NCBI GenBank assembly: GCA_910576125.1
Contig: CAJTHM010000012.1
Span: 62,001-126,000, forward strand
Origin: Lachnospiraceae bacterium
GTDB lineage: Bacteria > Bacillota > Clostridia > Lachnospirales > Lachnospiraceae
Direction of reading: 5' to 3'
Length of the DNA: 64,000 nucleotides
Part shown: positions 34,444 through 43,238 of the stretch, one piece after another
Layout: each line of letters opens with the position of its first letter
How positions within the stretch are numbered: position 1 is the stretch's first letter
The notes under the pieces: model-generated
Database searches by the model: none
Told to the model about the DNA's origin: nothing
Seen by the model: only the letters and a program-made list of their open reading frames with translations
Translations under genes and position numbers: made by a program

Positions 34444-36384
34444 TCATTCCGTCCGCATACGGCTCAGCACGGCCAGGATTTCATACTTTCTGGGCAGATC
34501 CATCCACCTGACGCATTCCGTAAAAAAGGGCGAATAAGCGGATTCCAGCCCTGCCTCCCGGATTTCCGACAGCAATCGCTCCACTTCTTTCTCCCGGCAG
34601 ATCCGCCTGCGGTTGTCCTGGTTTCCGGGGCTGCCTCCGTCCCCGGCTCCGGCAATCTGAAATTTCCGGAACCGCTCCAGCGGGTTCACCTGATTGATGA
34701 GCCTGCGCAGCAGAAAGGCAATGGCATTCAGCTGCGGAATGGTGGCGATATCGTGAAGCATCCGGATGTCTATGCGCTCTTCTCCCAGAATCAGGAAGCC
34801 TAAATCGGACACGGCCAGCACCTCCGTGGCAGCCCCTTCCGGGCGGGTGCTCAGAAGACCGGCATCTATTTCGTCCCGGTTGGAAAAATCGGCGGGCGGA
34901 AGTTCTTCTGCCGGCGGCGTTTCCGTCTGCCCCACGCCTCCCTGTCCGGCCCGCCCCAAGGGCTGATTCCCGGCCTGCAGCGCCTTCGCCTGCTCCGTCA
35001 CCTGGCCGATCAGATAATCCTGCATCATATAAATCCGGTCCGCCGCCTGCAGATATTCGCTGCTGCCCCCGATGACCAGCACGGTGGAGACCCCATGCAG
35101 CTCATACAGCTCCCGCACCCGTTCCACAAAGGGCGTGATTGGTTCTTTCTCGATCAAAGTCTTCATCACCGCGTCCTGAATCATGAAATTCGTGGCGGAT
35201 TTGTCCTCGTCGATCATCAGCAGCCTGACCCCCCAGCCGATGGCCTCTATGATATTGGCGGCCTGGGAGGTGGAGCCGGAGGCATGCTCCGTGGAGAAAT
35301 CCGCCGGATTCCCGCCCGGAATCCATTTGATGAAAGGGGACAGATTCACATGCCGGACGCTCCTGCCGTCCTCGGCGGAAATCTTCATGGCGGAGTCGTC
35401 AGTTATGACTAACTCCCTGCCGTCCCCCGCCACATGGTCATAGATGCCCGCGCACAGGGCGTCCAGCAGCGTGCTTTTGCCGGAGTAGCCGCCCCCTGTG
35501 ATGACCGTGACCCCTTTCCGGAAAGCCATCCCTCTGACTCCCGCCACCTCCACCGTATCCTCCGGCGGCGCCAGGAAAGGCACTGCCCCCTGCATGGGAG
35601 CATCACCGCCCTTTTCTCTGGGCAGTATGCTGCCGTTTGCCACGAAAGCGCAATAGTCGCTTGCCTTAAGCCACGCCCGGATTTCCTGCTGTTTCCTGTA
35701 AAGGGCCAGCGCCTGCTGCAGCCCGTTCTGGTCGAACTCGTTCAGGAAGCAGTTCACCGCCTCCGGCAGATCATGGGTCAGCATCTGCACCGCTTTCTTG
35801 TGCTTTCCCACTGGCAGCTGCACCTGGAGCATGATGCTGGCGCAACGGTAAGCCGGAACGTCCCCCGCTCCGTCGATGGGCGCGATCATGCAGTTCTTCC
35901 CGGACTGCACGCCTCTGTCCCGCAGGCCGTCTATGATCTCCACCTTGTTTCCGCCTACAATCCTGTAATACTTCTGTGCCACCGTATTCACCGCAATCAC
36001 GTTCCTGACCAGCACCTCACTGCCCGGCTCATAGATGAAATAATGGCCGTTTTCCTTTGCCGTGCGCTTGCGATTGTCATTGCACTCGTTCAGTGACCTG
36101 ACATAAGGCAGGAACGCCCGGAACACATAGTCCAGCGCCGCCATGTCCGGCTCCTCCAGCTTCAGCAGATGCAGCGGGATATGAATCACCACTGTCGGCC
36201 TGGACAGCTCCAGCCGATTACTCTTCGTGATTTCGTATCCTATCTCCCCGTCCCAGTACAGGGCATGATTGTGCACAATAGGATCTTTGTCCATGAAAGA
36301 CTCGCACATCTTGCCCTCATACATTTCCTCGTAAGTCTCACTGGCAGGTTTCATGTTCAATAGATAGAATTTTAATCTCTTCAA
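34444..36384 (-). CDS. Predicted ABC-class ATPase (PF09818-type)
   Basis: The 646-residue cytosolic ATPase starts at the TTG 36384, eight bases after AAAGGAG, giving LKRLKFYLLNM like its relatives. It has an N-terminal domain (GEIGYEITKSNRLELSRPTVVIHIPLHLL), a Walker A GGGYSGKST, a Walker B-like RLLMIDEDKSATNFM and a switch region STVLVIGGSSEYL. The family is called predicted ATPase of the ABC class and has no transporter domain; its role is unknown. Near 34900-35000 it has a Gln/Gly-rich insert. There is no promoter close to the start: three terminators and a leader peptide lie directly upstream. Confidence 0.88.
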   Translation of the reverse strand: MKRLKFYLLNMKPASETYEEMYEGKMCESFMDKDPIVHNHALYWDGEIGYEITKSNRLELSRPTVVIHIPLHLLKLEEPDMAALDYVFRAFLPYVRSLNECNDNRKRTAKENGHYFIYEPGSEVLVRNVIAVNTVAQKYYRIVGGNKVEIIDGLRDRGVQSGKNCMIAPIDGAGDVPAYRCASIMLQVQLPVGKHKKAVQMLTHDLPEAVNCFLNEFDQNGLQQALALYRKQQEIRAWLKASDYCAFVANGSILPREKGGDAPMQGAVPFLAPPEDTVEVAGVRGMAFRKGVTVITGGGYSGKSTLLDALCAGIYDHVAGDGRELVITDDSAMKISAEDGRSVRHVNLSPFIKWIPGGNPADFSTEHASGSTSQAANIIEAIGWGVRLLMIDEDKSATNFMIQDAVMKTLIEKEPITPFVERVRELYELHGVSTVLVIGGSSEYLQAADRIYMMQDYLIGQVTEQAKALQAGNQPLGRAGQGGVGQTETPPAEELPPADFSNRDEIDAGLLSTRPEGAATEVLAVSDLGFLILGEERIDIRMLHDIATIPQLNAIAFLLRRLINQVNPLERFRKFQIAGAGDGGSPGNQDNRRRICREKEVERLLSEIREAGLESAYSPFFTECVRWMDLPRKYEILAVLSRMRTE

Positions 36385-36420
36385 ATTTTGTTCTCCTTTT
36401 CCAAGCTCTTCCTTTGCCGC

Positions 36421-36463
36421 AAAAAAGCGCCGCAAGCAGCCCCTATTCTCTGCCTGCGGCGCC
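36421..36463 (-). terminator. Third terminator upstream of the ABC-class ATPase gene
   Basis: On the minus strand GCGCCGCA (36455-36462) pairs with TGCGGCGC (36427-36434), with an inner CTGC/GCAG pairing, and the stem is followed by TTTTTT. It lies only 37 bases before the TTG start of the gene. Confidence 0.85.
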
Positions 36464-36475
36464 TGGATTTGCGCG

Positions 36476-36504
36476 CAAAAAGGGCACACCAATATGTGTG
36501 CCCT
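36476..36504 (-). terminator. Second terminator upstream of the ABC-class ATPase gene
   Basis: AGGGCACAC and GTGTGCCCT form a perfect 9-bp stem (36481-36489 with 36496-36504), followed on the minus strand by TTTTT. Confidence 0.85.
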
Positions 36505-36533
36505 GTAGTCAACAGTTATTCATAAAGGTACTT

Positions 36534-36557
36534 AAAAAAACGGCATCGAAATGCCCG
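36534..36557 (-). terminator. First terminator, at the end of the leader-peptide unit
   Basis: GGCAT, a TTCG tetraloop and ATGCC form a short stem followed by seven T residues (minus strand). The T-tract and the next bases are complementary to the 5' end of the same transcript (36629-36641), which would compete with termination. Confidence 0.8.
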
Positions 36558-36561
36558 CTAT

Positions 36562-36600
36562 TCAGTTGATCCGGTTCACCATCCTTACGCTTTTTCTCAT
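36562..36600 (-). CDS. 12-residue leader peptide MRKSVRMVNRIN
   Basis: A complete small reading frame, ATG at 36600 to TGA at 36562, has a strong ribosome binding site AAGGAGGA. The peptide MRKSVRMVNRIN is basic. Bases just before the binding site (TCAGTTGA) pair with TCAACTGA around its stop codon, so ribosome passage would change the fold of the downstream terminator. I take it as a regulatory leader peptide of the ABC-class ATPase gene. It is too short to be recognised by homology. Confidence 0.6.
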   Translation of the reverse strand: MRKSVRMVNRIN

Positions 36601-36645
36601 ATCACGATTCCTCCTTCAACTGAATATTTTTTAAGTACTGTAAAC

Positions 36646-36674
36646 AGTGTAACACCGACCGTCTGGAATTGCAA
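36646..36674 (-). promoter_or_regulatory. Promoter of the leader-peptide unit
   Basis: TTGCAA (36669-36674) and TACACT (36646-36651) on the minus strand, 17 bases apart, would start transcription near 36640, at the outer arm of the palindrome that contains the leader peptide. Confidence 0.65.
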
Positions 36675-36719
36675 GCGCAAAATTCGGCGGAAAGCCCTTT
36701 CCGCGGCGGACCGGCGCAC

Positions 36720-36920
36720 TCACTCCAGCACATCAAAGGCAGTGCCGCAGGCCCAGGGGCTCCCGATGTCGCAGCGGCCATGGTGATACCGGCGCGTGAC
36801 TTTTCCCTCCTCCCCCTCTGCCACATCCACCTTGATCCGGCTGTCCCCGGCCTGAGTGCAGCCGTCCAGCAGCGCGATCAAAGCCTCCACATCAGAGACC
36901 TCCGTCTTCTTCTCATCCAT
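36720..36920 (-). CDS. Small conserved-looking protein with a His/Cys C-terminus
   Basis: The 66-residue protein has an acidic N-terminal half and ends RRYHHGRCDIGSPWACGTAFDVLE. The RCDIGSPWACG block has the look of a conserved motif and may bind metal through His and Cys. I know no function. The ATG at 36920 follows AGAGGGAA. It is about 100 bases downstream of the MBL hydrolase gene on the same strand. Confidence 0.6.
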   Translation of the reverse strand: MDEKKTEVSDVEALIALLDGCTQAGDSRIKVDVAEGEEGKVTRRYHHGRCDIGSPWACGTAFDVLE

Positions 36921-37018
36921 GCCATTTCCCTCTCTTTCCCTCTCTTTCCCTGTCTGTCATCCTGTCAGCCAGTCTGTCATTCCCGCGCCGTCCGGCAAAC
37001 AATCCGCGCGAAATCCTC

Positions 37019-37759
37019 TCACAGTTCTACTACATCTCCGTCTTCCACCGCCCGCACCTCAAAGGGATACTGCCCCGCAGCCGCCCGGATTGCAGCCATA
37101 GAAGCCTCATAATCGTGGTAGACATGATTGAACAGCACTTGTCTTACAGGACATGCCGCCAGCCTGGGGAAGATGGCATCCGGGCCGAAATGGGCCATCT
37201 CGCACACAATCAGATCCGTGGGCTCCTGCGCAGCAGCAGGGAAATCCGCCGCGTCTTCCCCATGCAGATCCCCGGTGAAAAGCATCCGCCTGCCCCCGGC
37301 CTCTATCAGATACGCATAGGAAGTCCCGTTCACCTGCTCCATATGGCGGGTGGATATGGCGGTGACACGCAGCGTCCCGTCATCGTAAAAAACGCCGGGG
37401 GACGTCAGATGAAAACGCAGACGCTGCTCGTCCAGCGATCCGTCCGTAACCCGGACCATCTGGCGGAAAATCTGAATCCCCCGCTCCTCTGTCATATAAA
37501 TATCAAAATCGCTCTCTCTGTAATACCAGTTCGCCAGGCTGCACAGGGCAGACAGTCCCACGGTATGGTCGGAGTGGATGTGCGTGGTAAAGACAGCCCT
37601 CAGCTTCTCAAAAGGCACACCCCGGCGAATCAGAAGATCCGCCACCGGAGCCCCGGCGTCAATCAGATAAGCCCGGTCTTCCACCTCCAGCAAAGTGGCG
37701 CTGCAGTATCTCGTAGGGGACGGCACCCCGTGGCTGGTGCCCAGAAATGTGATTTTCAT
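37019..37759 (-). CDS. MBL-fold metallohydrolase, RNase Z-like
   Basis: The 246-residue protein has the zinc motif THIHSDH at residues 59-65, MKITFLGTSHGVPSPTRYCSA at its start, a FTGDLHGED Asp ligand and late His residues (CEMAHFGPDA, LFNHVYHDYE). It resembles RNase Z/Atsa-type hydrolases that act on phosphodiesters, but is shorter than tRNase Z and lacks its exosite arm, so the substrate is open. Confidence 0.85.
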   Translation of the reverse strand: MKITFLGTSHGVPSPTRYCSATLLEVEDRAYLIDAGAPVADLLIRRGVPFEKLRAVFTTHIHSDHTVGLSALCSLANWYYRESDFDIYMTEERGIQIFRQMVRVTDGSLDEQRLRFHLTSPGVFYDDGTLRVTAISTRHMEQVNGTSYAYLIEAGGRRMLFTGDLHGEDAADFPAAAQEPTDLIVCEMAHFGPDAIFPRLAACPVRQVLFNHVYHDYEASMAAIRAAAGQYPFEVRAVEDGDVVEL

Positions 37760-37935
37760 AGCTAAACTCCTCCTGCATTTCTTCAGTTACCGTGCCGCAG
37801 CTTCCCTTTCAGGAACACGCTGTCATGGCGCGGACTCGCTTATCTGTATCATAGCACTCCTGCCGCCAAGATGCAACCGTGGCAGCGCCAAATCCGCCTC
37901 CGAATCCGCTCCGTAAATCCCCTCCCCATGGCAAA

Positions 37936-37963
37936 TTGCTTGCAAAGACTTCTTACCTATGAT
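37936..37963 (+). promoter_or_regulatory. Promoter of the MFS-phosphodiesterase operon
   Basis: TTGCTT (37936-37941) and TATGAT (37958-37963) are 16 bases apart, about 85 bases before the MFS start codon. Confidence 0.6.
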
Positions 37964-38048
37964 AAAATGACACCGTCTACAGCAACGTGACGGCAGGAAC
38001 GGGACAGCCCCTGCGCAATCACATGCCAACAAAAAATGAGGAAATCAA

Positions 38049-39392
38049 ATGAGCGAATCGAAACTGAACAACAAGCGAACCGTCCTGGTAGGCCTGGCTT
38101 TCCTGTCCATCTGTGCCTTCTGGCAGATGTATGACAGCGTGGTGCCATTAGTCTTGCGGGAGACTTTCGGCATGGACGAGTCCCTGACCGGCATCATCAT
38201 GGCCACGGACAATATCCTGGCCCTGTTCCTGCTGCCTTTCTTCGGCGGACTCTCGGACAGAACCGACACAAAGCTGGGCCGCCGCACCCCCTATATCATA
38301 GCCGGAACCGCTGCGGCCGTCATCCTGATGAATCTGCTGCCCGTGTTGGACAACAGCTATTCCAGGGAGGCGGCGCCCTTTAAGCTTGCGGCTTTCGTCA
38401 TCGTGCTGGGGCTGCTCTTAGTAGCCATGGGAACCTACCGCTCCCCCGCCGTGGCCCTGATGCCCGATGTGACCGCCAAGCCCCTGCGCAGCAAGGCGAA
38501 CGCCATCATCAACTTGATGGGGGCCGTGGGCGGCGTTCTCTATCTGGGGGTGGCGGCAGTGCTCTATCCCACCTCTAAGGTGGCCAGTCTGGACCATGTC
38601 AATTATCAGCCCCTGTTCATCGTGGTATCCGCCATCATGGCCGTGGCGGTCATCGTGCTGTTAGCCACCATCCGAGAGCCTGTGCTGGCGGCTCAGAACC
38701 AGGCTCTGGAACAGCGGCATCCCGAATGGAATCTGGCCGAGGACGACGGGCAGGGCAGCGAGCGCCTGCCCAGGCCGGTGAAGCGAAGCCTAGGATTCCT
38801 GCTGGCCTCCATCTCCCTGTGGTACATCGGCTACAACGGCGTCACCACCTGGTTCACCACCTATGTGTCCCAGGTCATGGGAGAGGGGCTGGGAGGCGCC
38901 TCCACCTGTCTGCTGGTGGCCACTGCCGGAGCCATCGTCTCCTATATCCCCATCGGCGTCGCGGCCTCCCGGATAGGCCGGAAGAAGACCATCCACGGGG
39001 GAATCATCCTGCTGGCGGCCTGTTTCCTGGCAGGGTTCTTCCTGACCACCCTCTTCTCCTCCATCAATGCCGTCATGTATATTGCTTTCGCCCTGGTGGG
39101 GCTGGCATGGGCGGCCATCAACGTGAACTCCCTGCCCATGGTGGTGGAGATGTGCCGGGGCAGCGATGTGGGCAGGTTCACAGGCTATTATTACACTGCC
39201 TCCATGCTGGCACAGGTCATCACGCCAGTGGCGGCAGGCTCCCTGATGAAAGCCATCAGCTATCAGATTCTCTTCCCCTACGCCGCCTTTTTCGTGACCA
39301 TGAGCTTCATCACCATGTGCTTCGTGCGCCACGGAGACAGCAAGGCGGAGGCCAAAAAAGGGCTGGCGGCTTTTGAAGATATGGATGATTGA
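38049..39392 (+). CDS. MFS transporter (sugar/drug type)
   Basis: The 447-residue protein has 12 hydrophobic segments with the loop 2-3 motif GGLSDRTDTKLGRRTPYIIAG typical of the GPH/SLC45-like major facilitators, which import sugars or glycosides with a cation. It starts at the ATG 38049 behind GAGGA and is followed after 28 bases by a glycerophosphodiester phosphodiesterase gene. Substrate unknown. Confidence 0.85.
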   Translation: MSESKLNNKRTVLVGLAFLSICAFWQMYDSVVPLVLRETFGMDESLTGIIMATDNILALFLLPFFGGLSDRTDTKLGRRTPYIIAGTAAAVILMNLLPVLDNSYSREAAPFKLAAFVIVLGLLLVAMGTYRSPAVALMPDVTAKPLRSKANAIINLMGAVGGVLYLGVAAVLYPTSKVASLDHVNYQPLFIVVSAIMAVAVIVLLATIREPVLAAQNQALEQRHPEWNLAEDDGQGSERLPRPVKRSLGFLLASISLWYIGYNGVTTWFTTYVSQVMGEGLGGASTCLLVATAGAIVSYIPIGVAASRIGRKKTIHGGIILLAACFLAGFFLTTLFSSINAVMYIAFALVGLAWAAINVNSLPMVVEMCRGSDVGRFTGYYYTASMLAQVITPVAAGSLMKAISYQILFPYAAFFVTMSFITMCFVRHGDSKAEAKKGLAAFEDMDD

Positions 39393-39420
39393 CAATCAGG
39401 AAAGGAAGTAGATTTTAATC

Positions 39421-40254
39421 ATGATTTTTATGATCTTGTTTCGGATACTTTTGACAGCGCTGATCATAATCGCGCTCTGGTGCCTTATGCTGCTGCCCAG
39501 GCGGGGGCAGTCCGGCTGGGAGAAACTTACGAATACCCGCTATGCCCACCGGGGGCTCCACGACATCACTCGGGGCATTCCTGAAAATTCCATGGCGGCT
39601 TTCCGCGGCGCTGTCGAAAAGGGTTTCGGCTCGGAACTGGATGTCCACCTCATGGCGGACGGACAGCTGGCCGTGGTCCACGACAGCGATTTGAACCGGG
39701 TCTGCGGCAAAAGCGCGATTATTGAGGAACTGCGGCTGGAGGATTTATCGGAATATCCGCTAAAAGGAAACGGTGAGACGATTCCCCTGTTCAGGGACGT
39801 GCTGGCGCTGTTTGAAGAAAAGACGCCCCTCATCATCGAGCTGAAAGTGGAGCATGGCAATGCCGCAGCCCTGACCGATGCGGTGATGGCGCTTTTAAAA
39901 GACTGGAAAGGAGCCTACTGCATCGAATCCTTCCATCCCGCCGTGCTGCTGCATCTGAAAAAGCATTACCCGTCCGTCATCCGCGGGCAGCTTTCCGAGA
40001 ACTTCCTGCGGGTCAATGACGCCGGGACGCTGACCTGGCCTGTGCGGGCCATATTGACCTTGCTGCTGACCTCGTTCCTCACCCGTCCTGACTTCATCGC
40101 CTATAATTACACAGACCGCGCCTGCCCCAGTTTACGATTGATGAAGCGCCTGTACGGCGTCCATGAGGCAGGCTGGACTATTCGGAGCAAGGAAATTATG
40201 GAACGGCTGGAACGGCAGGGCGTAATGCCTATTTTCGAGGGATTTACGCCCTGA
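39421..40254 (+). CDS. Membrane-anchored glycerophosphodiester phosphodiesterase
   Basis: The enzyme splits glycerophosphodiesters into glycerol 3-phosphate and alcohol. The 277-residue protein begins with a membrane segment (ILLTALIIIALWCLMLL) and then has the GDPD motifs AHRGLHDITRGIPENSM (catalytic His and Arg), ELDVHLMADGQLAVVHDSDL (Glu-x-Asp metal ligands) and LIIELKVE. A second, soluble GDPD gene lies at 44966-45709. Confidence 0.9.
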   Translation: MIFMILFRILLTALIIIALWCLMLLPRRGQSGWEKLTNTRYAHRGLHDITRGIPENSMAAFRGAVEKGFGSELDVHLMADGQLAVVHDSDLNRVCGKSAIIEELRLEDLSEYPLKGNGETIPLFRDVLALFEEKTPLIIELKVEHGNAAALTDAVMALLKDWKGAYCIESFHPAVLLHLKKHYPSVIRGQLSENFLRVNDAGTLTWPVRAILTLLLTSFLTRPDFIAYNYTDRACPSLRLMKRLYGVHEAGWTIRSKEIMERLERQGVMPIFEGFTP

Positions 40255-40262
40255 GCCTCCTG

Positions 40263-40289
40263 GCGGCCGGCTTCGTCGCCTGCGGCCGC
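40263..40289. terminator. GC-rich hairpin between convergent genes
   Basis: GCGGCCG at 40263-40269 and CGGCCGC at about 40283-40289 pair around a 13-base loop, between the phosphodiesterase stop and the opposing pyrophosphatase stop. There is no T-tract, so termination is only suggested. Confidence 0.35.
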
Positions 40290-40895
40290 TCACAGCCCCA
40301 GATCCTTGAAGAATTTCAGCATGCTGTCCTCCACGGCCAGCTGCTCTGTCTGCCCCTTTTCCATGTCATAGTAATACTTTCCCGTCTGGATGTCCACGGA
40401 AAGGCTGTCCAGCGGGAATCCTTTCTGCCGCACTTTCGAATGGGGGCGGGACGTGATCAGGAAAGGCCTGCTGGCCAGACTCGCGTCCATGGACTCATAC
40501 ACCCGGTCCCTGTCCAGGATCAGACAGACCGCGTTTCTGTATCCGGCTTTCAAATCCCCGTATTTCTTTGCCAGGCCGCTGTAATATGCCAGCATCTCAT
40601 CATCCGTCAGATATTTCCCGCCCACAGTCCTCACATGGATTCCCGGCTGCAGCTCCTCCGGCACATTTTCAAAATAAAGCCCGGAATCGCAGGAAAACAG
40701 CGGCACCTTGTAGAAATCATAGTAGGCAAGCGCTTTCTGCCTTGCGTTCTCCAGAGGCGTGCGCCCGTCCTCCGGCACAGGAGGCGCTTTCCTGTCCATG
40801 TCCGCCAGTCCCAGTATCTCCAAATCAAGCCCGGACGCCCTGCTCCTCATGGCATCCAATTTTGCACGGTTTCCCGTAGCATACAGCAATTTCAT
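40290..40895 (-). CDS. Non-canonical purine NTP pyrophosphatase (Ham1/RdgB family)
   Basis: The family removes ITP, dITP and XTP from nucleotide pools. The 201-residue protein has YATGNRAKLDAMRSRA, ENARQKALAYYDFY, FSCDSGLYFENV and a C-terminal segment. The usual SGLxVDAL sequence is replaced by SGLYFENV and the middle SHR motif is less conserved, so it belongs to a divergent subgroup. Confidence 0.78.
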   Translation of the reverse strand: MKLLYATGNRAKLDAMRSRASGLDLEILGLADMDRKAPPVPEDGRTPLENARQKALAYYDFYKVPLFSCDSGLYFENVPEELQPGIHVRTVGGKYLTDDEMLAYYSGLAKKYGDLKAGYRNAVCLILDRDRVYESMDASLASRPFLITSRPHSKVRQKGFPLDSLSVDIQTGKYYYDMEKGQTEQLAVEDSMLKFFKDLGL

Positions 40896-40999
40896 CTTTA
40901 CACACCTCCGCCTCTGGCGGGCCTTTATTTCAATATCCTTAACAATAGAATCCTGTTCCTGTCATGGCGATAACCGTGCCGTCCCACTGGCCTTTCCGC

Positions 41000-41791
41000 C
41001 TACAGCACATTTCTTCCATACACCTCAATCTGGCTCAGCGCCGGAAACGGAGAGGGATCGTCCGCCTTTATCAGGCTGCAGAGCTCTATCCACTGAATCT
41101 CTTTCTCCGGGAAAGTCAGCACATGGCCCCTCACGGATTTCTCCAGAGCAAAGTCCTGGCTGCTGCCGTCCGAGAACCGCAGTGTCACCTGCACCCACCA
41201 GTTGTCATGAGGAAAGTCGGCCCGGGTGTAGAGCACCACCTTGTCCGTGCGGATGTTCCGCCCGAAGTCCACCCGCATCGTGGCATCGTCCTGCCTGTTG
41301 ATGCCCCAGGACTGATAGGGCCATGCGCCGTGGGACAGATTGGCGCGCACGCCGTCTATGGCGTTTTTAGCGGCGAATACGGACTCGCCCCTGGTCTCCA
41401 CATTTGCCGTGGCGTGGGGGAAACAGGGCACATCCCTGTGCTGGTCCGCGGGGTTCAGCGCCAGGTTACGGTAAGCCTCTATCTCGTCCTGCCTGGCGGC
41501 TTCCGCGTAGATATAATGTTTGTCCCCGGAAAACACCTTGGGCGAGAGGCTGATGCGCTTCTCCCCGAAAGGGATTTCATAGGATACATTATCTTTCAGA
41601 TACACGAAAGAAGCGCCCATGGCATCATCCACCTGCCAGTTTATGTAGATATCTTTCCGAGAAGTCTCCAGCACGATGCTGTCCCCCTCCTCATAGGCCC
41701 TCATGCACACCAGGTCCACGAAATCCTCCCCGCTGCCCACGCAGATGGTATTGCCGTTTTTGTCCAGTACTTTCAATGATAATGTCACCAT
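41000..41791 (-). CDS. Uncharacterised protein with discoidin-like domain
   Basis: The 263-residue protein has no signal peptide. The C-terminal half (from about residue 115) has the beta-sandwich pattern of F5/8-type or carbohydrate-binding domains: RNLALNPADQ, AKNAIDGV, YQSWGINRQDDATMRVDFG, TLRFSDGSSQDFALE and QWIELCSLI. The N-terminal half resembles no family I know. Sugar binding is a reasonable guess only. Confidence 0.65.
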   Translation of the reverse strand: MVTLSLKVLDKNGNTICVGSGEDFVDLVCMRAYEEGDSIVLETSRKDIYINWQVDDAMGASFVYLKDNVSYEIPFGEKRISLSPKVFSGDKHYIYAEAARQDEIEAYRNLALNPADQHRDVPCFPHATANVETRGESVFAAKNAIDGVRANLSHGAWPYQSWGINRQDDATMRVDFGRNIRTDKVVLYTRADFPHDNWWVQVTLRFSDGSSQDFALEKSVRGHVLTFPEKEIQWIELCSLIKADDPSPFPALSQIEVYGRNVL

Positions 41792-41854
41792 TTTGATCCA
41801 TCCTCCTATTTATACGTGTTCTGTATTTTCCATGCCGCTCTTTCAAGGCCAATC

Positions 41855-43003
41855 CTACTTACCCTCCGCATATTTTGCCAGCTCGTACACCCTCGCCTTG
41901 GTCAGTTCCGCCGCTTTCATGGCTTCCAGCAGCGGCTGCAGGCTTCCTCCCTCATTCTCCAGCCCGGCTGCCTGCACTTCCGCGTCCTTGGATGCGATCC
42001 ACTCCATTTCCTCTTTCCGTAAAGCCTCCATGTCCGCTGTATCCAAATTTGCTTCCAGCAGCTTCCATACGATGTTCAGAGTGTCATCCCACAGCCGGTA
42101 CATCTCCTCGGCGGACTCATTCATCTCCGGCTGGGTGACGGCTGCCTCCTGCTTTTTCTCCACTTCCTTCTCCTGCTCCTCGGCAAAGGAAATCTCCATG
42201 GCAATCCTCTCGGAAAGGCTCTGCTCCTTATAGACAGCGCTGGAAAAGCCCTGCTCCCCTCTCACGTTGTAAAGCCCGTAGAAGCTCAGCTCCTCTTCCT
42301 GGACAGCCTCCAAATCGTAGTACCCCACCCACTGCAGATAAGCCTGGGGCAGATCGGCCAGCCTGGAACCCGGAAGATACAGATAGAACTCATCCCCATC
42401 CAGCCCATAGGCAGCGGAATAAACATAAAGGACACCACCTATGATTTCTTCCTCCTCCGGTTTCTGCTTGAAAGAGATGAACGACAGGTTCATTTTATAC
42501 GTAAAATCGTCCACTTTCTCCAGCTGGTCAAAGGTTCCGAAATAATCACAGTAATATAAGGTGCCGTTCGGGTAGCCATCCCCTGTGGATCCCATGTCTG
42601 CGTCCTGATAATGCCCCTCAAAGGATCCGTCATCCTTAATGTGCAGCTCTGTGAACCAGGCTCCTGCGCCGCTGCTGAAATAGAATACCCTGTCAGAGAG
42701 ATCCGCAAACGTAAATCCCGCCTCCGCGCTGCTCTGCCCCGCTCCCGTCTCCGAAGTCCCCGGTCCTTCCGGGCTTTGCTGCTCCCCCTCCGGAGCATCC
42801 TCCCGAGAATCTTCCTCCGGGGATGCGTTCTCTGCGGAGGAACCCCCGTCGGATGAGTCCTCCCCTGATTGCCCATCCCCCGGCTCATCTTCCGAAATCT
42901 TCACAGCCGTGGGAAGCTGTGCAGAATCTTCCTCCGCCTTACCGCAACCCGCAAAAAAAAGCAGCAGCATGGCCGCCAGTGACAGCATCATTTTCTTCTT
43001 CAT
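41855..43003 (-). CDS. Lipoprotein with C-terminal LprI-like domain
   Basis: The 382-residue precursor has a lipoprotein signal (MLLLFFAGC, lipidated Cys near residue 19), then a 70-residue Ser/Glu/Gly-rich spacer, a middle domain (VFYFSSGAGAWFTELHIKDDG) and a helical C-terminal region (LWDDTLNIVWKLLEANL, LRKEEMEWIASKDAEVQAAG) with the look of the LprI/DUF1311 lysozyme-inhibitor-like domain. It is surface-exposed. The start is the ATG at 43003, seven bases after GGGAGG, not the ATG two codons earlier. Confidence 0.78.
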   Translation of the reverse strand: MKKKMMLSLAAMLLLFFAGCGKAEEDSAQLPTAVKISEDEPGDGQSGEDSSDGGSSAENASPEEDSREDAPEGEQQSPEGPGTSETGAGQSSAEAGFTFADLSDRVFYFSSGAGAWFTELHIKDDGSFEGHYQDADMGSTGDGYPNGTLYYCDYFGTFDQLEKVDDFTYKMNLSFISFKQKPEEEEIIGGVLYVYSAAYGLDGDEFYLYLPGSRLADLPQAYLQWVGYYDLEAVQEEELSFYGLYNVRGEQGFSSAVYKEQSLSERIAMEISFAEEQEKEVEKKQEAAVTQPEMNESAEEMYRLWDDTLNIVWKLLEANLDTADMEALRKEEMEWIASKDAEVQAAGLENEGGSLQPLLEAMKAAELTKARVYELAKYAEGK

Positions 43004-43050
43004 AATCATACCTCCCTGTCCGCTCCGGAAACGGAAACTCTATACTTGTC

Positions 43051-43079
43051 ATGATACTACGCTCATATTTGTCTGTCAA
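43051..43079 (-). promoter_or_regulatory. Promoter of the LprI-like lipoprotein gene
   Basis: Minus-strand TTGACA (43074-43079) and TATCAT (43051-43056) are separated by exactly 17 bases. Confidence 0.8.
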
Positions 43080-43187
43080 TGTGCGGAAACTGTATCATTC
43101 ACGGATTACCCGTTGGAAAGGAAATCCTCCGTGGCAGAATCAGATTATCCCGACGGCCAGCCTGCGGCAGTTTTTTACAGATCGGGA

Positions 43188-43216
43188 TTGAACTGACGAC
43201 GTATCAGGAGTATATT
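43188..43216 (+). promoter_or_regulatory. Promoter of the CmpB-type membrane protein gene
   Basis: TTGAAC (43188-43193) and TATATT (43211-43216) are 17 bases apart, followed by AAGAGGAGGAG as ribosome binding site. Confidence 0.7.
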
Positions 43217-43238
43217 GTAAGAGGAGGAGCTTTCTAAT

